A stretch of DNA of 64,000 bases from Campanula takesimana. Its lineage: Eukaryota; Streptophyta; Magnoliopsida; Asterales; Campanulaceae. Below, one piece after another: positions 1 through 9,722 of this stretch (the stretch's first letter is position 1; each line of letters opens with the position of its first letter). The notes beneath the pieces were generated by a model, which was given only the letters and a program-made list of their open reading frames with translations, ran no database searches and had not been told where the DNA came from. The DNA lies in contig JAOWBW010000147.1 in NCBI GenBank assembly GCA_026119855.1, positions 868,001 to 932,000 of the forward strand, read 5' to 3'. A program made the position numbers and the translations under genes.

Positions 1-621
1 GACCTTCGACCAAACAACCCTTCATACAGGAATTGCACAAAATCCATCGCCGTTTTGTTCTGCACAATCATCATCTCCATGGTCGTGAGGGTAAATACTC
101 TAATACTCAGGCTCGGGTTTCCATGATTTCAGTTTCATCAATTTCCTCAAGTTCAACCTTTTCCAAATTCAAGATTAGGGCTTAATTGTCCGGCTTCAAT
201 TTCTGATTAGAAATTACAATTTTGAAACCCTAAATTCGAAATTCTAATATGAAATTGAAACCCTAACGTCCTAATTTTAAATCTGGGGAGAGGAGAAGTC
301 AAATTTGAGTATTTGGTTGAGAATTTGGGCATAAAGAAATTGTATGATTTCTGAAATTGTATCATTTAATTTATGCGATTTTGGGTTCTTGTCATGGATT
401 GCTTTGTTTATATTTCCGGACCTTTCAACTATACAAGCCTTGTATGACCTCCAATATAACCTTAATGATTAAATTATCAACGGTGGCAGGGAATGGAGGA
501 AGTAAAATATATGATTTCTTCTTAGTATAGTTCGTTTTCTTGATTAAAAAAATGTACGAAGTGTTAGAATGTATGCTATATACTTGTGTTTTTTGTAAAT
601 ACGTACATACGCTATACGTAT
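1..621. other. Intergenic or gene-flank sequence, no certain gene
   Basis: No recognisable gene. A plus-strand frame is open from base 3 to about 185 without a start codon, and a possible splice donor (G then GTAAAT) lies near base 90, so the first 90 bases could be the end of an exon. The rest is AT-rich, with several CCCTAA words of the kind found in plant 5' leaders and introns. I do not recognise the peptide. Confidence 0.3.
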
Positions 622-1214
622 TGTTGGGAATATGCATTTGAATCAATATGCGTATTGGATAAGGCTAGATCCACAAAAAGTTCGGTAATTCCTGAGACTG
701 AGAATTATGAATTCCTTTTGGAAACGGATTAAGGATTTATTCAAGAATAAGGATTGTGGTGTCCTTATGAGAATATAATTGCTTTCTCTCTTAGAAAAAG
801 GAAATCCTTTTGATACAAGGATTAAGGTTTATTCTAGTTGAGCCTTTATTCATTACCTTCAGAACGTTGTCATCAAGCACCAAATCACTTGTCCATATAC
901 TTCCCAACAGAATGGTACAAGAATTAGGAAAGTTGTTTCCTAATGAGAATAGAATTACTTTGTACACAAGAAATAGGATTCCTTATCCTTTTAGGGTTTT
1001 AGTTATTTATTTATGAATTTAAATACAACCCTTCCTTTAGCATAATAATCAACTTGTAACTTATCGACTAGAGCTAGAACTAGTATATGTGATCTCCATA
1101 TTAATAATATATTCTTCCTCCGCCCGTGGACGTAGCCAAATTTGTGAACCACGTAAATTTTTGTTCTTGTGATTGATTTACTTTTCTCATAAAGTCTTGT
1201 TAATTGCTCTAACA
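622..1214 (+). repeat. 5' LTR of E1
   Basis: It starts TGTTGGGAATATG and ends CTCTAACA. It is about 66 bp shorter than the right LTR because a block present near 2490-2590 in the right copy is missing here. Confidence 0.85.
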
Positions 1215-1275
1215 AGTAGTAACAGTGCTTTGGTTCGTTGTTAGAGATTCAAGGTTCTACTGCAGAAAACAAGAA

Positions 1276-2079
1276 GATGGGTAAAGAATCAGAATCGATC
1301 AACAAGTTTAACGGGAGGAATAATTATTAGTCTCTGGTAGATCAAGATGAGTGCACGTGCACCGAACATGTAGTCTCCCTGCAGTGCACATGCAGTGAAC
1401 GTGCAGTTCATGTGCAAAAAACGTGCTTTGCACGTGCAACTTCCGTGCAAAAATTTGGTGTCTAGGTTGGACAAAAATCAAGACATGCCATGTTGGAAAA
1501 AACAAGGCTTATTGACACCCTCATGGTAAGTAGATTTAGCACAGACACCCAGTCAGCATGAATAGCTGCGAAAGGTTCTAGCAAGAAGAAGAATTCCCAA
1601 AAATAGCAAGAAAGAGAATTCTCAATAATCTTCTAGCAAGAGGGGCTCGAGACTTGATGAAGTTTGTAATTTCTACAAGAATGGAGGGGAATTGAGGAAG
1701 TGATGGATTCTCTAGAGGAGAAAGCGCATTCATAAATCATCATAGGTCTTGGTGATGATGTTCTCGTGGAGGATGCTATGGGAAATAGTGACATCGGTGA
1801 AGATCTTTCTCTAGTAGTGGAAGAAGGCTCATGGTGCGCGATGAGTGGATTCTAGACTCAAAGCTAGAGCAGAGTAGGATGGTTGAGAAACAGGTGGAGC
1901 CAGTTACTAAAGTTGAGGGTGAACGGGCAGATGATCCACAGTCGGTATATCAACATCCACAGAATGGCGGAGTGGGAGAGATATGTTATGATGCAAAGGA
2001 TGCGGCTCAAAGTGGAGTTGTGTCAGTGTTTTGTAGATCTGGATTATTGATAGGGGAGATTCAAAGTCAAGGTGGAGAT
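1276..2079 (+). pseudogene. Decayed gag/protease remnant of E1
   Basis: The frame opens at the ATG at 1276 with a peptide reading MGKESESINKFNGR, typical of the gag N-terminus of Ty1/copia elements (a KFNG motif soon after the start). It is quickly broken by stops. Around 1655-1700 a further gag-like stretch (DEVCNFYKNG) is readable, and near 1838 a WILDS motif resembles the start of a copia protease active site. Integrase, reverse transcriptase and RNase H are absent. The 134-residue frame from 1831 runs on into the LTR and is unlikely to be a functional protein. Confidence 0.6.
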
Positions 2080-2738
2080 TGTTGGGAGTATGCCTTTGAA
2101 TCAATATGCGTATTAGTTAAGGATAGACCCGCAACAAGTTCGGTAAATCCTGGGACTGAGAATTATGAATTCCTTTTGGAAATGATTAAGGATTTATTCA
2201 AGAATAAGGATTGTGGTTTCTTTTTGAGAATATAATTGCTTTCTCTCTAAGAAAAAGGAAATCCTTTTGATACATGGATTAAAGTTTAATTAGGTTTCTT
2301 ATTGGTACAAGGAATTTTTCAAGAATTAGGAAAGTTGTTTCCTAATGAGAATAGAATAACTTTGTACACAAGAAATATGATTCCTTATCCTTTTAGGGTT
2401 TTAGTTATTTATTTATGACTATAAATACAACCCTTCCCTTAGCATAATAATCAACTTGTAAACTTGTCGGCTAGAGCTAGAACTATATAGTACTTCAAGA
2501 TTCTCAAGAACTTCGACAGAAGTTCCAAATCTGTAATCTAGATCTAGGTTGGCACAGTCAGGAATTATTGTGATCAATAATTCGTGCAACTAGATTAGTG
2601 AGATTTGTATATGTGATCTCCATATTAATAATATATTTTTCCTCCGCCCGTGGACGTAGCCAAATTGGTGAACCACGTAAATCTGTGTTCTTGTGATTGA
2701 TTTACTTTTCTCATCAAGTCTTGTTAATTTCTCTAACA
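2080..2738 (+). repeat. 3' LTR of E1
   Basis: This 659-bp repeat starts TGTTGGGAGTATG right after the purine tract and ends CTCTAACA. It is nearly the same as the 662-bp right LTR at 44967-45628. Confidence 0.88.
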
Positions 2739-2912
2739 CGTATTATTGGATACAATTTGTTAATTTGTTTAATTGGACCCTTAACCATCCTGACAAATTT
2801 AATCAAATCAGTTGTATATATTCTGTGTACCATTGTTGTTAGATAATATTTTCATATTTTTTAACCAATCTTATTCTTATATCCCCGTCCCTTATTGATT
2901 CTGTTCACGTGA

Positions 2913-3087
2913 AGGTATGAACAATTATACTTCCTTGATGACATATCGCCTGATCGAGTTAGTGTCTATGCATGTGGTTCCCCAAGCCAGGTATTATATG
3001 TTGATGGTGATGCAGAGTTACAAAATTTACATAATGAACATTGGGAGTTGCTTCATGACATATCGCCTGATCGAGTTAGTGTCTTTG
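2913..3087 (+). pseudogene. Coding-like gene fragment with an internal repeat
   Basis: One frame reads about 58 codons with a protein-like composition. It contains the peptide DISPDRVSV twice (DNA copies at about 2938-2968 and 3056-3087), separated by SPSQVLYVDGDAELQN. It ends at a TGA after the second copy. A short block bounded by AG and GT lies near 3193-3242, so this may be what is left of an intron-bearing gene. There is no start codon. I do not recognise the family. Confidence 0.35.
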
Positions 3088-3369
3088 CCTGATTCAATAT
3101 TTTTTCCCTTCACTTGGTTTCTTTGGCATTGGTTCTTTTATTCTTTTTCTTTTATGCATTCTTTGATTATGTTGTTGGTGAAACACTTTAACAGAAGCAA
3201 AATGCTGATCAACCAAGCCATGCCACTTCATCTAATGATAAGTATGTGTTATACTATCAGGGTTATGTATATTTCACCAAAATCATTTAAGTGTTATGCT
3301 ATTTCAATTTTATAAGGACAAGTTCTACTTATTTATCCACTAATTTGCAGCAAAGAAAAGAAATTTTGA

Positions 3370-4036
3370 TTTTTTGATTTTTTGATTTTTCTAAAGTAAA
3401 TGACAGATGCTATTTTTATCCTTTTATGAAGTTATAGGTTAGAAGCTTATGACTATATGCACTTGCTGATTGTTTGTATTTGTGGACTTTAAACTATTAA
3501 CCTTCTAACGTTTTCACCTTTTATTAGTCTTCAATACATAGTCGCGTCACTCAAAAAAATTGATTATGATTACTGATGTTTTTAAGACAAGTAGTTATTT
3601 AACTTCTCATTATCAAAAGAGATTCCTCACGTCTTTGAGAGTAATGTGTAAATGAATTTTTATTTAAGGATATGTTTGTATATGTGGATATTAATGTCAT
3701 CTGTTGTGCCCTCTTTGATGGTTCTACTGGTTTAAAGTTTGTGCTACATTTTTGCAGGTCTGGTGGTAATGGCATTTGGGCCAAGCTACTGGCATTTGGG
3801 CCAAGCTACTCTCACTCTCTGGTGGTAATGGCATGTGGGTAAAGTCAAGTGAACTTGTCCCACATTGGTTTAGAATAAAAAGGTGAGCTAGTTTAAATAC
3901 AATTGACAATTTGTATGGTTAAGATTGTGTAGACCAGAGGCTCTCTCTCGCGCCCGGGTGCGCAAGGGGGTGCAAATTTAGTTGGAAATTTGTCGATTTA
4001 TGCCTTGAACCACCGGACTCATGTGTGCGTGACCTG
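3370..4036. other. Intergenic, with short repeats and a USE/TATA-like module
   Basis: No gene is visible. TTGATTTTTT is repeated near 3365. A 20-bp unit, GGCATTTGGGCCAAGCTACT, is repeated twice in tandem near 3771-3810. At 3857-3867 lies GTCCCACATTG, close to the upstream element of plant snRNA promoters, followed about 30 bp later by a TATA-like TTTAAATA (3892-3899). The sequence after it does not look like a known snRNA. Confidence 0.35.
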
Positions 4037-4200
4037 TAGAGCCGTCAATTCGGGACCGTCCCGCTATATAAATGGGACGGGATGGGACAGGATTTTCTTG
4101 TCCCGAAAAAATGCGGGACTATTCGGGACGGGACTATTTGGGACGGGACAAACGCGGGACGGGACGGGATGGGACGGGATGTCCCGAATTGTTTTGGATT
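4037..4200 (+). mobile_element. hAT-like terminal fragment with GGGACGGGA subterminal repeats
   Basis: It starts TAGAGCCGTCAATTCGGG, which resembles plant hAT termini, and is followed by a dense array of GGGACGGGA and GGGATGGGA units on the plus strand with matching CCCGTCCC on the other. Subterminal arrays of this kind are transposase-binding sites in hAT elements (family knowledge). I could not find the opposite terminus or an 8-bp duplication, so this is a fragment or a solo end. Confidence 0.45.
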
Positions 4201-5182
4201 TTTAAATTTTAACTCAGTTTCTAAGCCCAGCCCAGTAGCCCCCAGGCCCAGCCCAGCCCCACACCCAGTGACCCAGCCCAGATCAGTTTCACGCATACAG
4301 ACACACACTCACACACAGTCTTTTGAAATACTGAACAGATTTGTCAAAAAAACATTAATCCAGCTTTTTTGCCCAATATATTCAAGAAATTTGACTTTGT
4401 GAGTTCTGAATTAGTACTTGTGTTTACATGGGTATTTGATTTGTAGACCAGATTCTTGTTTGGTTTTTTTCAACCCCCCCCCCCCACCCACCCACCCTCT
4501 CTCTATCTCTCTCTCTGCAAGTGTTCTGTTGAAGACATGTTGTTGCTTTGATTTTACTCTATCCAGTTACATGTAAATCTTTCTCTCTCTCTCTCTCTGT
4601 GATTGTTATCCGTTTATTCACCCCAACTGAAGGAGGGTCATTGTTGCTGCCTTGCTGCTGCTGCTTTGCTGCCTTGCTGCTGCCATAATTCAAATTATAA
4701 GTACTCCTAGTGGATTAGTTTAATTTCTACTAGCCTGTTGCTGCCTTTTTTTTTCTGCCTTGCTGCTGCTAGCTACTGCCCTTTTTTTCCCGTCCCGCTA
4801 CTGCCTTTTTTTTTTTTTTTTTTTGGTGTTTGAATGTGTTGAATGGGAATCATTGTTAAACTCAAATTATGACAATTTCTATTATCATTATAAAGACCAT
4901 TCATTACAGAATTATTTTGTAACAGTCAATATTTGGTGTAATATTTCTAACACTTTAAGCATGTTTAATGATGATGACCTTTATTGAATAATCTTTATAA
5001 ATATGTGCCACATTGCTGATAGTGGCAAACTAGTAACAATTTTTCTTTAAAAAAATTAATGACTATGTTGCTGGAAAAAAAAAAAAAAAGAATAAAAAAC
5101 AATTGACCATAAATAAGTTAAGCAAAAGCTAAGAAAATATCCAAACATTGGGGCCAGGGTTTTACTGTGGGTTAAGTTGTAC
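4201..5182. other. Low-complexity intergenic stretch
   Basis: No gene seen. It holds CCCAGCCC repeats near 4225-4280, a C-run near 4476-4494, CT microsatellites near 4498-4516 and 4582-4598, clustered TTGCTGC repeats between 4640 and 4790, and T-runs near 4746 and 4807-4824. Confidence 0.6.
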
Positions 5183-5212
5183 GGCCCATTTATAAAGTTT
5201 GCAAACCCTAGA
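5183..5212 (+). promoter_or_regulatory. Putative promoter of gene copy A
   Basis: A site II-like GGCCCA (5183-5188), a TATA-like TTATAAAG and a telo-box-like AAACCCTA (5203-5210) lie within 30 bp, about 180 bp before the first ATG of copy A. Site II elements combined with telo boxes are typical of plant housekeeping and ribosomal or organelle-biogenesis genes (established knowledge). Copy C has an equivalent telo box and TATA. Confidence 0.5.
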
Positions 5213-5386
5213 TATTGTCTACAACATTGTAGCGGCTGCTTAGCCCTAATTCTGTCTACAAATGCCTCGCAGCTGCACAACTGCCTTTAAATCTCCGCCC
5301 ACGGCTGCTCCACTATACATTCCTCCGTCAATTCAGTCAATTTATATCATCTTTCAAAACCATCTTATCCAATTCTTCATCATTTG

Positions 5387-6425
5387 ATGCTATCATCACG
5401 GTGGAGAATGCTGCTTTTGAGGCCGCCTGATTTGAAGGTAATGATTTATTTGATATTTACCGATTTCAATGATGGTTTATTTATTTTCGATTGACAAAGA
5501 TTTGATTGCTTAAAAAAAAAAAAGTTTTGCTAATCAGCATGGATCAAATGGCATTTATTTTTTAAAATATTTCTATCCCTGCCCTTTTAACATGGGGGTT
5601 GATTATGTGTTCCTTTTTTGGATTTAAAATCATCAATTCATTTCTCAATTCTGTTTCCATGAGAATTTTACCAAATATATCTACTTAATTCTGTTTATTT
5701 AATGTATATCTGATTGAAATGAAGTAGAATCTTTCGGGAAAACGTTCAGGATAGTTCTGTTGACCTTAGAGATAATTATTAGTGATGAATCGTTATGTTT
5801 TTTAAATCATGGATTAATGCTTTGTAAATGAAATTGACTGTTGCTTACGTTTTTCTAATTCTTTCATTTTGTACAGGATGTTTCTCAAAGACAAGGTCGT
5901 TGTTCATATCATTTCAATGACAAAAACCTACCTTTTGGCATGTAAGTTGACAGAATTAATTTCTGTAAACTAATTTCATTCTCTAAAGATTCGGATTAAT
6001 ATTAGCTAATAATATAAATAAAACTATTGACTGTAAATTTTTTAAACGTGCATTAATAAAATCTTTATAAATTGTTTTTTTTTTGACTCGTTTCCAGGCC
6101 AGATCGCAATCCACGAAGTCTTGTAGCAAAAGTATTTTCTTCCTTCAAAAACAATACCGAGAAACCTGATGTCTCAGAGGGAGAAGGTAATGAAAGAATA
6201 ACTGCACAGGAAGAGGAAGATGAACTAGAAATGTCCTCTATACGAATGCCTGCTAAAAGAAAGGACAAGCTGTGGTTGATGCTAATGCAAGGGAAAGAAG
6301 AGTCGAAAGGTCGAGTCAGTGCACAAGCTGTGGTTGATGCTAATGCAAGGGAAAGAAGACTCGACTCTGTTTGGCTCTCCTTAGTTGCTACTAATAGACA
6401 ATATGATTGTTCACCTACAAATTGA
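5387..6425 (+). CDS. Small three-exon gene, copy A (unknown protein, possible organelle targeting)
   Basis: Exons inferred from GT/AG sites are 5387-5437, 5877-5941 and 6098-6425, joining in one frame of about 147 residues. Exon 1 encodes MLSSRWRMLLLRPPDLK, a short basic and hydrophobic start; exon 2 contains QGRCSYHF; exon 3 is rich in acidic and basic residues. The start is taken at 5387 because all copies keep this upstream ATG; the ATG at 5408 is the alternative. The same exon 1 occurs at 11844, 12079 and 63824, and a related exon 2 at 22582, so this is a small local gene family. The basic N-terminus and telo-box promoter would fit a mitochondrial or plastid protein (inference). The 3' end contains a tandem duplication that may have truncated the original frame. 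I do not recognise the family. Confidence 0.55.
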
Positions 6426-6541
6426 ACAATATCACAAGCTGTGGTTGATGCTAATGCAAGGGAAAGAAGACTCGACTCTGTTTGGCTCTCCTTAGTTGCT
6501 ACTAATAGACAGTATGATTGTTCACCTACAAATTGAACAAT
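6265..6541. repeat. Tandem duplication in the 3' end of gene copy A
   Basis: A 111-bp unit beginning CACAAGCTGTGGTTG is present twice in tandem (from 6322 and from 6433), preceded by a partial copy from 6265. The stop codon of copy A lies in the first full unit. The two full units look almost identical, so the duplication is recent. Confidence 0.85.
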
Positions 6542-6548
6542 ATTTGTA

Positions 6549-6735
6549 CTTCCTCAGTCCCAATTAAATGTTTCTACTTTGACTTTGGGATTACGTGATT
6601 AAGAAAATGTAATTGTTATGAGTATGAAAAGTAATGTAAGAGAGAGAAAGAGGGTAGAGAGTCTTTCTTGTGAGAATGACAAGTGGATCCCGTTATCCAT
6701 TTCAAAATTGTACATTCATTTTGGGACGGATGGAA
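6549..6735. mobile_element. Stowaway-like MITE
   Basis: The 187-bp element has ends that are imperfect inverted repeats (CTTCCTCAGTCCCAATTAAATG against the complement of CATTTTGGGACGGATGGAA). It is flanked by TA on both sides (6547-6548 and 6736-6737). The CTCCGTCCC-type terminus and TA duplication are hallmarks of Tc1/mariner-derived Stowaway MITEs in plants. It has no coding capacity. Confidence 0.75.
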
Positions 6736-6816
6736 TATTTATTTTCGAAGCTTCTTTACATTATTTTCATTTTATGTAAATATAATCTTGACACTTCCTT
6801 AAACTTGTATTAGTTT

Positions 6817-8198
6817 TGTTAGGTCCTAACTTATTGTTTTGGTGAAGATCGATCATTTAACTAACGGGTTAAAGTTAAGTGGTCTAAAATGTCAAGAGAG
6901 AAAGTTACAGAAGTTACACAAAGACACCTCCATATTTCCCATGGTTTTCAACAGTGATTTTCACCTCCTCTCGAAGCAACAAAATTATCAATATTAGACT
7001 CATTGGAAAGCTTATTCAATGAGGAATAAGAGTATGCAATCAGATTTTGCATTGGAGCTCCCGGTGGAAAGATATGTGCTATATACTCAACCGGAATAGA
7101 AATGGAGAAGGTGGTTAAGTGCAAGTATCCAATTCTCTTATGAAACAATATTCCTCCAGCATTGTTTTCCTTGATGGGCAGCTTCTTTGTCGACAATAAA
7201 GAAGAAATAAATTCTTCCCAAGACAACTTTCCACAAAACAAGGAATTGTGTTTGAAGACCAAAGACCAAGCATTGAAGACTCCAACCATTCCATTAAACC
7301 TCCCCAACAGATACTTCCTCTTTTCCCCTATATATTGCAACCAAACTCCCCATTTACCATTGTGTTCTCCCACACCAAAACCCTCCATCCGAGTAACTTT
7401 AGTGTGTGCAATAAACCCAATTGCACACACTATGTTTCACACACTATGTAATGCTCCCAACAGCTTTCCTCCCAACAGCTATCCTCCCAACAGCTATCTC
7501 CCCCATTTAACCCCTTACCCCTTTTAACCCTTTGACAATTAACCCAACCAACCTTGCACACATTAAGGGGGAACACCGAGCCAAAGCATTGCTTCCATCC
7601 GACAACTCAAGTGTCAATACGAGGAAGAACCACACCAACACCCATACTTTTCTCTCCCCTGTAATCTCTCTGCATATTGTTCTGCAAATTTGAGCATTTG
7701 CATAATACCCCTGCAAATTTTGTGCCCTTCGTGCACCCAGTTACAACCCACCTCAAGCCTATAAGCTATCAACCAAGCTTAATCGTTTTTCTTTTTAACT
7801 CTTGTAATTTTTCTTTTCTTTTTACAGCCTTAGTCAAAAGGCTTCCTTAATTGTAGTGACAATTAAGAAGAGGGGGTTCGAGGAACTTGCCTTTATCATT
7901 CATTGTAAGATTATTAAGTAAGTGGATTATAGTAGATTGATCTCACTGTTGACTACAGTGGGGGTGGATGTAAGAGACGAGCTAAACCTCTGAACCACTT
8001 TAAAAACTCCTTGTGTATCTTCTTCCCTTGTCTCTACACTTATACACACACTACACCTTGTCTATTTCATTTATTCTTTTTATTATTCTCCGCTACATAA
8101 TTACTCTTCCTTTAATCTCTCAACAGCTAACTCCCAAACCAGTTAGCTGTTCAAGTTTTAACCTATCTGTTAATCTTAGTAAAAACATGGACCTTTCA
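6817..8198 (+). repeat. 5' LTR of the non-autonomous element
   Basis: TGTTAGGT...CCTTTCA. It contains three CCCAACAGCT units near 7447-7500 and, at 8123-8152, a perfect 10-bp inverted repeat AACAGCTAAC / GTTAGCTGTT separated by 10 bp, 46 bp from the LTR end. Confidence 0.88.
6948..7430 (-). other. 160-codon minus-strand frame inside the LTR
   Basis: An open frame of 160 codons runs antisense to the element. The same frame exists in the right LTR but is cut after about 100 codons by a stop at 10034. The peptide has a protein-like composition, for example GKWGVWLQYIGEKRKY, CGKLSWEEF and HIFPPGAPMQN. I do not recognise it. It could be a captured host exon or simply an LTR frame lacking stops; both LTRs carry it because they are copies of each other. 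Confidence 0.3.
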
Positions 8199-8200
8199 AT

Positions 8201-8212
8201 TGGTATCAGAGC
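8201..8212 (+). other. Primer binding site (initiator tRNA-Met type)
   Basis: TGGTATCAGAGC begins three bases after the left LTR. Confidence 0.9.
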
Positions 8213-8757
8213 ATGGTTCTTAGAGACTTCAGTGTCTCCGAGCTTAACATCTCGTGAAGATCCATGCTTATAAGTCTTATATTTTTGTGCTTGAACACCC
8301 TATTTGATCATCTTGGATCATTTCCCAAGTTTCCTTATTTTTTGTAAGACGAAGCGAGGTCACGAGTTAGAGACTCCTAGGGTAGTTGCTAGGGGGAAGA
8401 TTAATCACCTTCCTTGGGCTCGATGGCACTGACCGGCAAACTCGTTGGTACTTCTTTTAGTGCAGCCCCTCATGCCCACCGACTGCTTATGTTGGGCTTA
8501 GAATTACTAGAATTTGGAAATTCCCCTTGTGCTTAAGTTTATTTATTTGATTATAAAGAATCATTTACTTTGTCTCCTTTGTGATTTTAGGAGAATGAAA
8601 TTGAATGCTCGACGGACTAATGGAATCATGAAGCTCAATCAAAGTCGAAGTAAACTTAGATGCAAGAAGAACACACGGCACCAAGAACAATTTTGAGGGG
8701 GAACCGAGCTTTTTAAAAGATTTTCTTTGACCCATTTTCCTCAAAAAAAAAACCATG

Positions 8758-9617
8758 TCACCATTTTAGGGGGAAGAAAAAACCTCTGAAGGATGTGTCA
8801 TAGCCCCCGTTGCACCAACAATCCAACCCCATATACCCTTTTTCGAATGAAAATAAGTTGCTGGAAATCTGAATTTCAGCTTTGACACCCTTCACCAAAA
8901 ATGCAATTTCTCTCTCCTCATTCAACGAAATTGCAATCCGTTTTTTTGTGAGTAAAGTAGACTCATATACCTTTCCATAAAGTTCAATTTCATAGCCTAC
9001 AACATTATGAGTCAATACCAAACTTTACTTGAAGTTGCTGTTCTGGACAGCTAACCCAGCAGCTAAGCCTCTTTGTTGGAAATATGAATTTCAGCTTTGA
9101 CACCCTTCACGGAAAATGCAATATCTCTCTCTCCGCTCGACGAAATTGCAATCCGATTTTTTGTGAGTAAACTAGACTCACAGACCTTTCCAGAAAGAAT
9201 AAAATCAAAACCTACAACCTTGTAGATCAGTACCAGATTTTACTTGAAGTTACTGCTCTGGACAGCTAACCCCAACACCTAAACCCCAACAGCTAAGCCT
9301 CTGGATAGCTAAGACCCAACCTCTTTGTCAACAAAACCCTTGGAGAGAACACCCCTTGAAACCCTCCAAACACTAAACCCCAGTCAGTTAACCCTTCCTC
9401 AGAAAGTAACCCCAAAAACCTCGACAGCTGACCCAAAATCTGGTTTGAAACCTCTCACCAAAAATGCAATATCTCCCACTTCAAAACCCGGAATCCCGAA
9501 CAGTCTTTTCCCACACAAAGTTCTCTCATAACCCTTTCCATAAACCATATCCATACACCCTATAACCTTCTGAGTCAATACAGAATATTTTGTGAAGTTG
9601 ACCAAAAATCTGCTCAT
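8758..9617 (-). repeat. Diverged internal repeats with coding-like minus strand
   Basis: Two units of about 215 bp (near 8860-9060 and 9080-9280) and a more diverged third (near 9440-9600) fill most of the internal region. On the minus strand each reads as a similar peptide: a KVVG- or NVVG-type motif, then GKVYES or GKVCES, then a lysine-rich step, then EREIAF or ERDIAF followed by VKGVKAE. Conservation is clearer at protein than DNA level in unit 3. The function is unknown and no full-length frame spans all three. Confidence 0.45.
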
Positions 9618-9722
9618 TTTTTTTGAGCAAATTTTTTTTAGTCATCTCTTTTTGCTTTTGGAGATACGAAGCAAGGCATTGAGAGTATAAAATGACCAAT
9701 CTTTCACCAAAAATGGGGAAAT

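Larger units (their letters stand above)
622..2738 (+). mobile_element. Non-autonomous Ty1/copia-type LTR retrotransposon (E1)
   Basis: Two related LTRs beginning TGTTGGGA and ending CTCTAACA bracket about 0.87 kb of internal sequence. The element is flanked by a perfect 5-bp target duplication, CGTAT at 617-621 and 2739-2743. A purine-rich tract (CAAGGTGGAGAT) directly precedes the right LTR, which fixes the plus orientation. The primer site after the left LTR is a degenerate initiator-Met type (TAGTAACAGTGC). Only fragments of gag and of the region where protease would lie remain, so it must move using enzymes from another element. A second copy with the same internal structure lies at 43773-45628, so this deletion derivative itself multiplied. 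Confidence 0.9.

Noticed and set aside
1831..2235. 134-codon frame of E1 as a real accessory gene
   Set aside because: It crosses into the LTR, and in E2 the same region has a stop and reads only 98 codons.
4045..4402. Overlapping frames of 87 and 106 codons on opposite strands
   Set aside because: They come from the GGGACGGGA and CCCAGCCC repeats of the hAT-like end.
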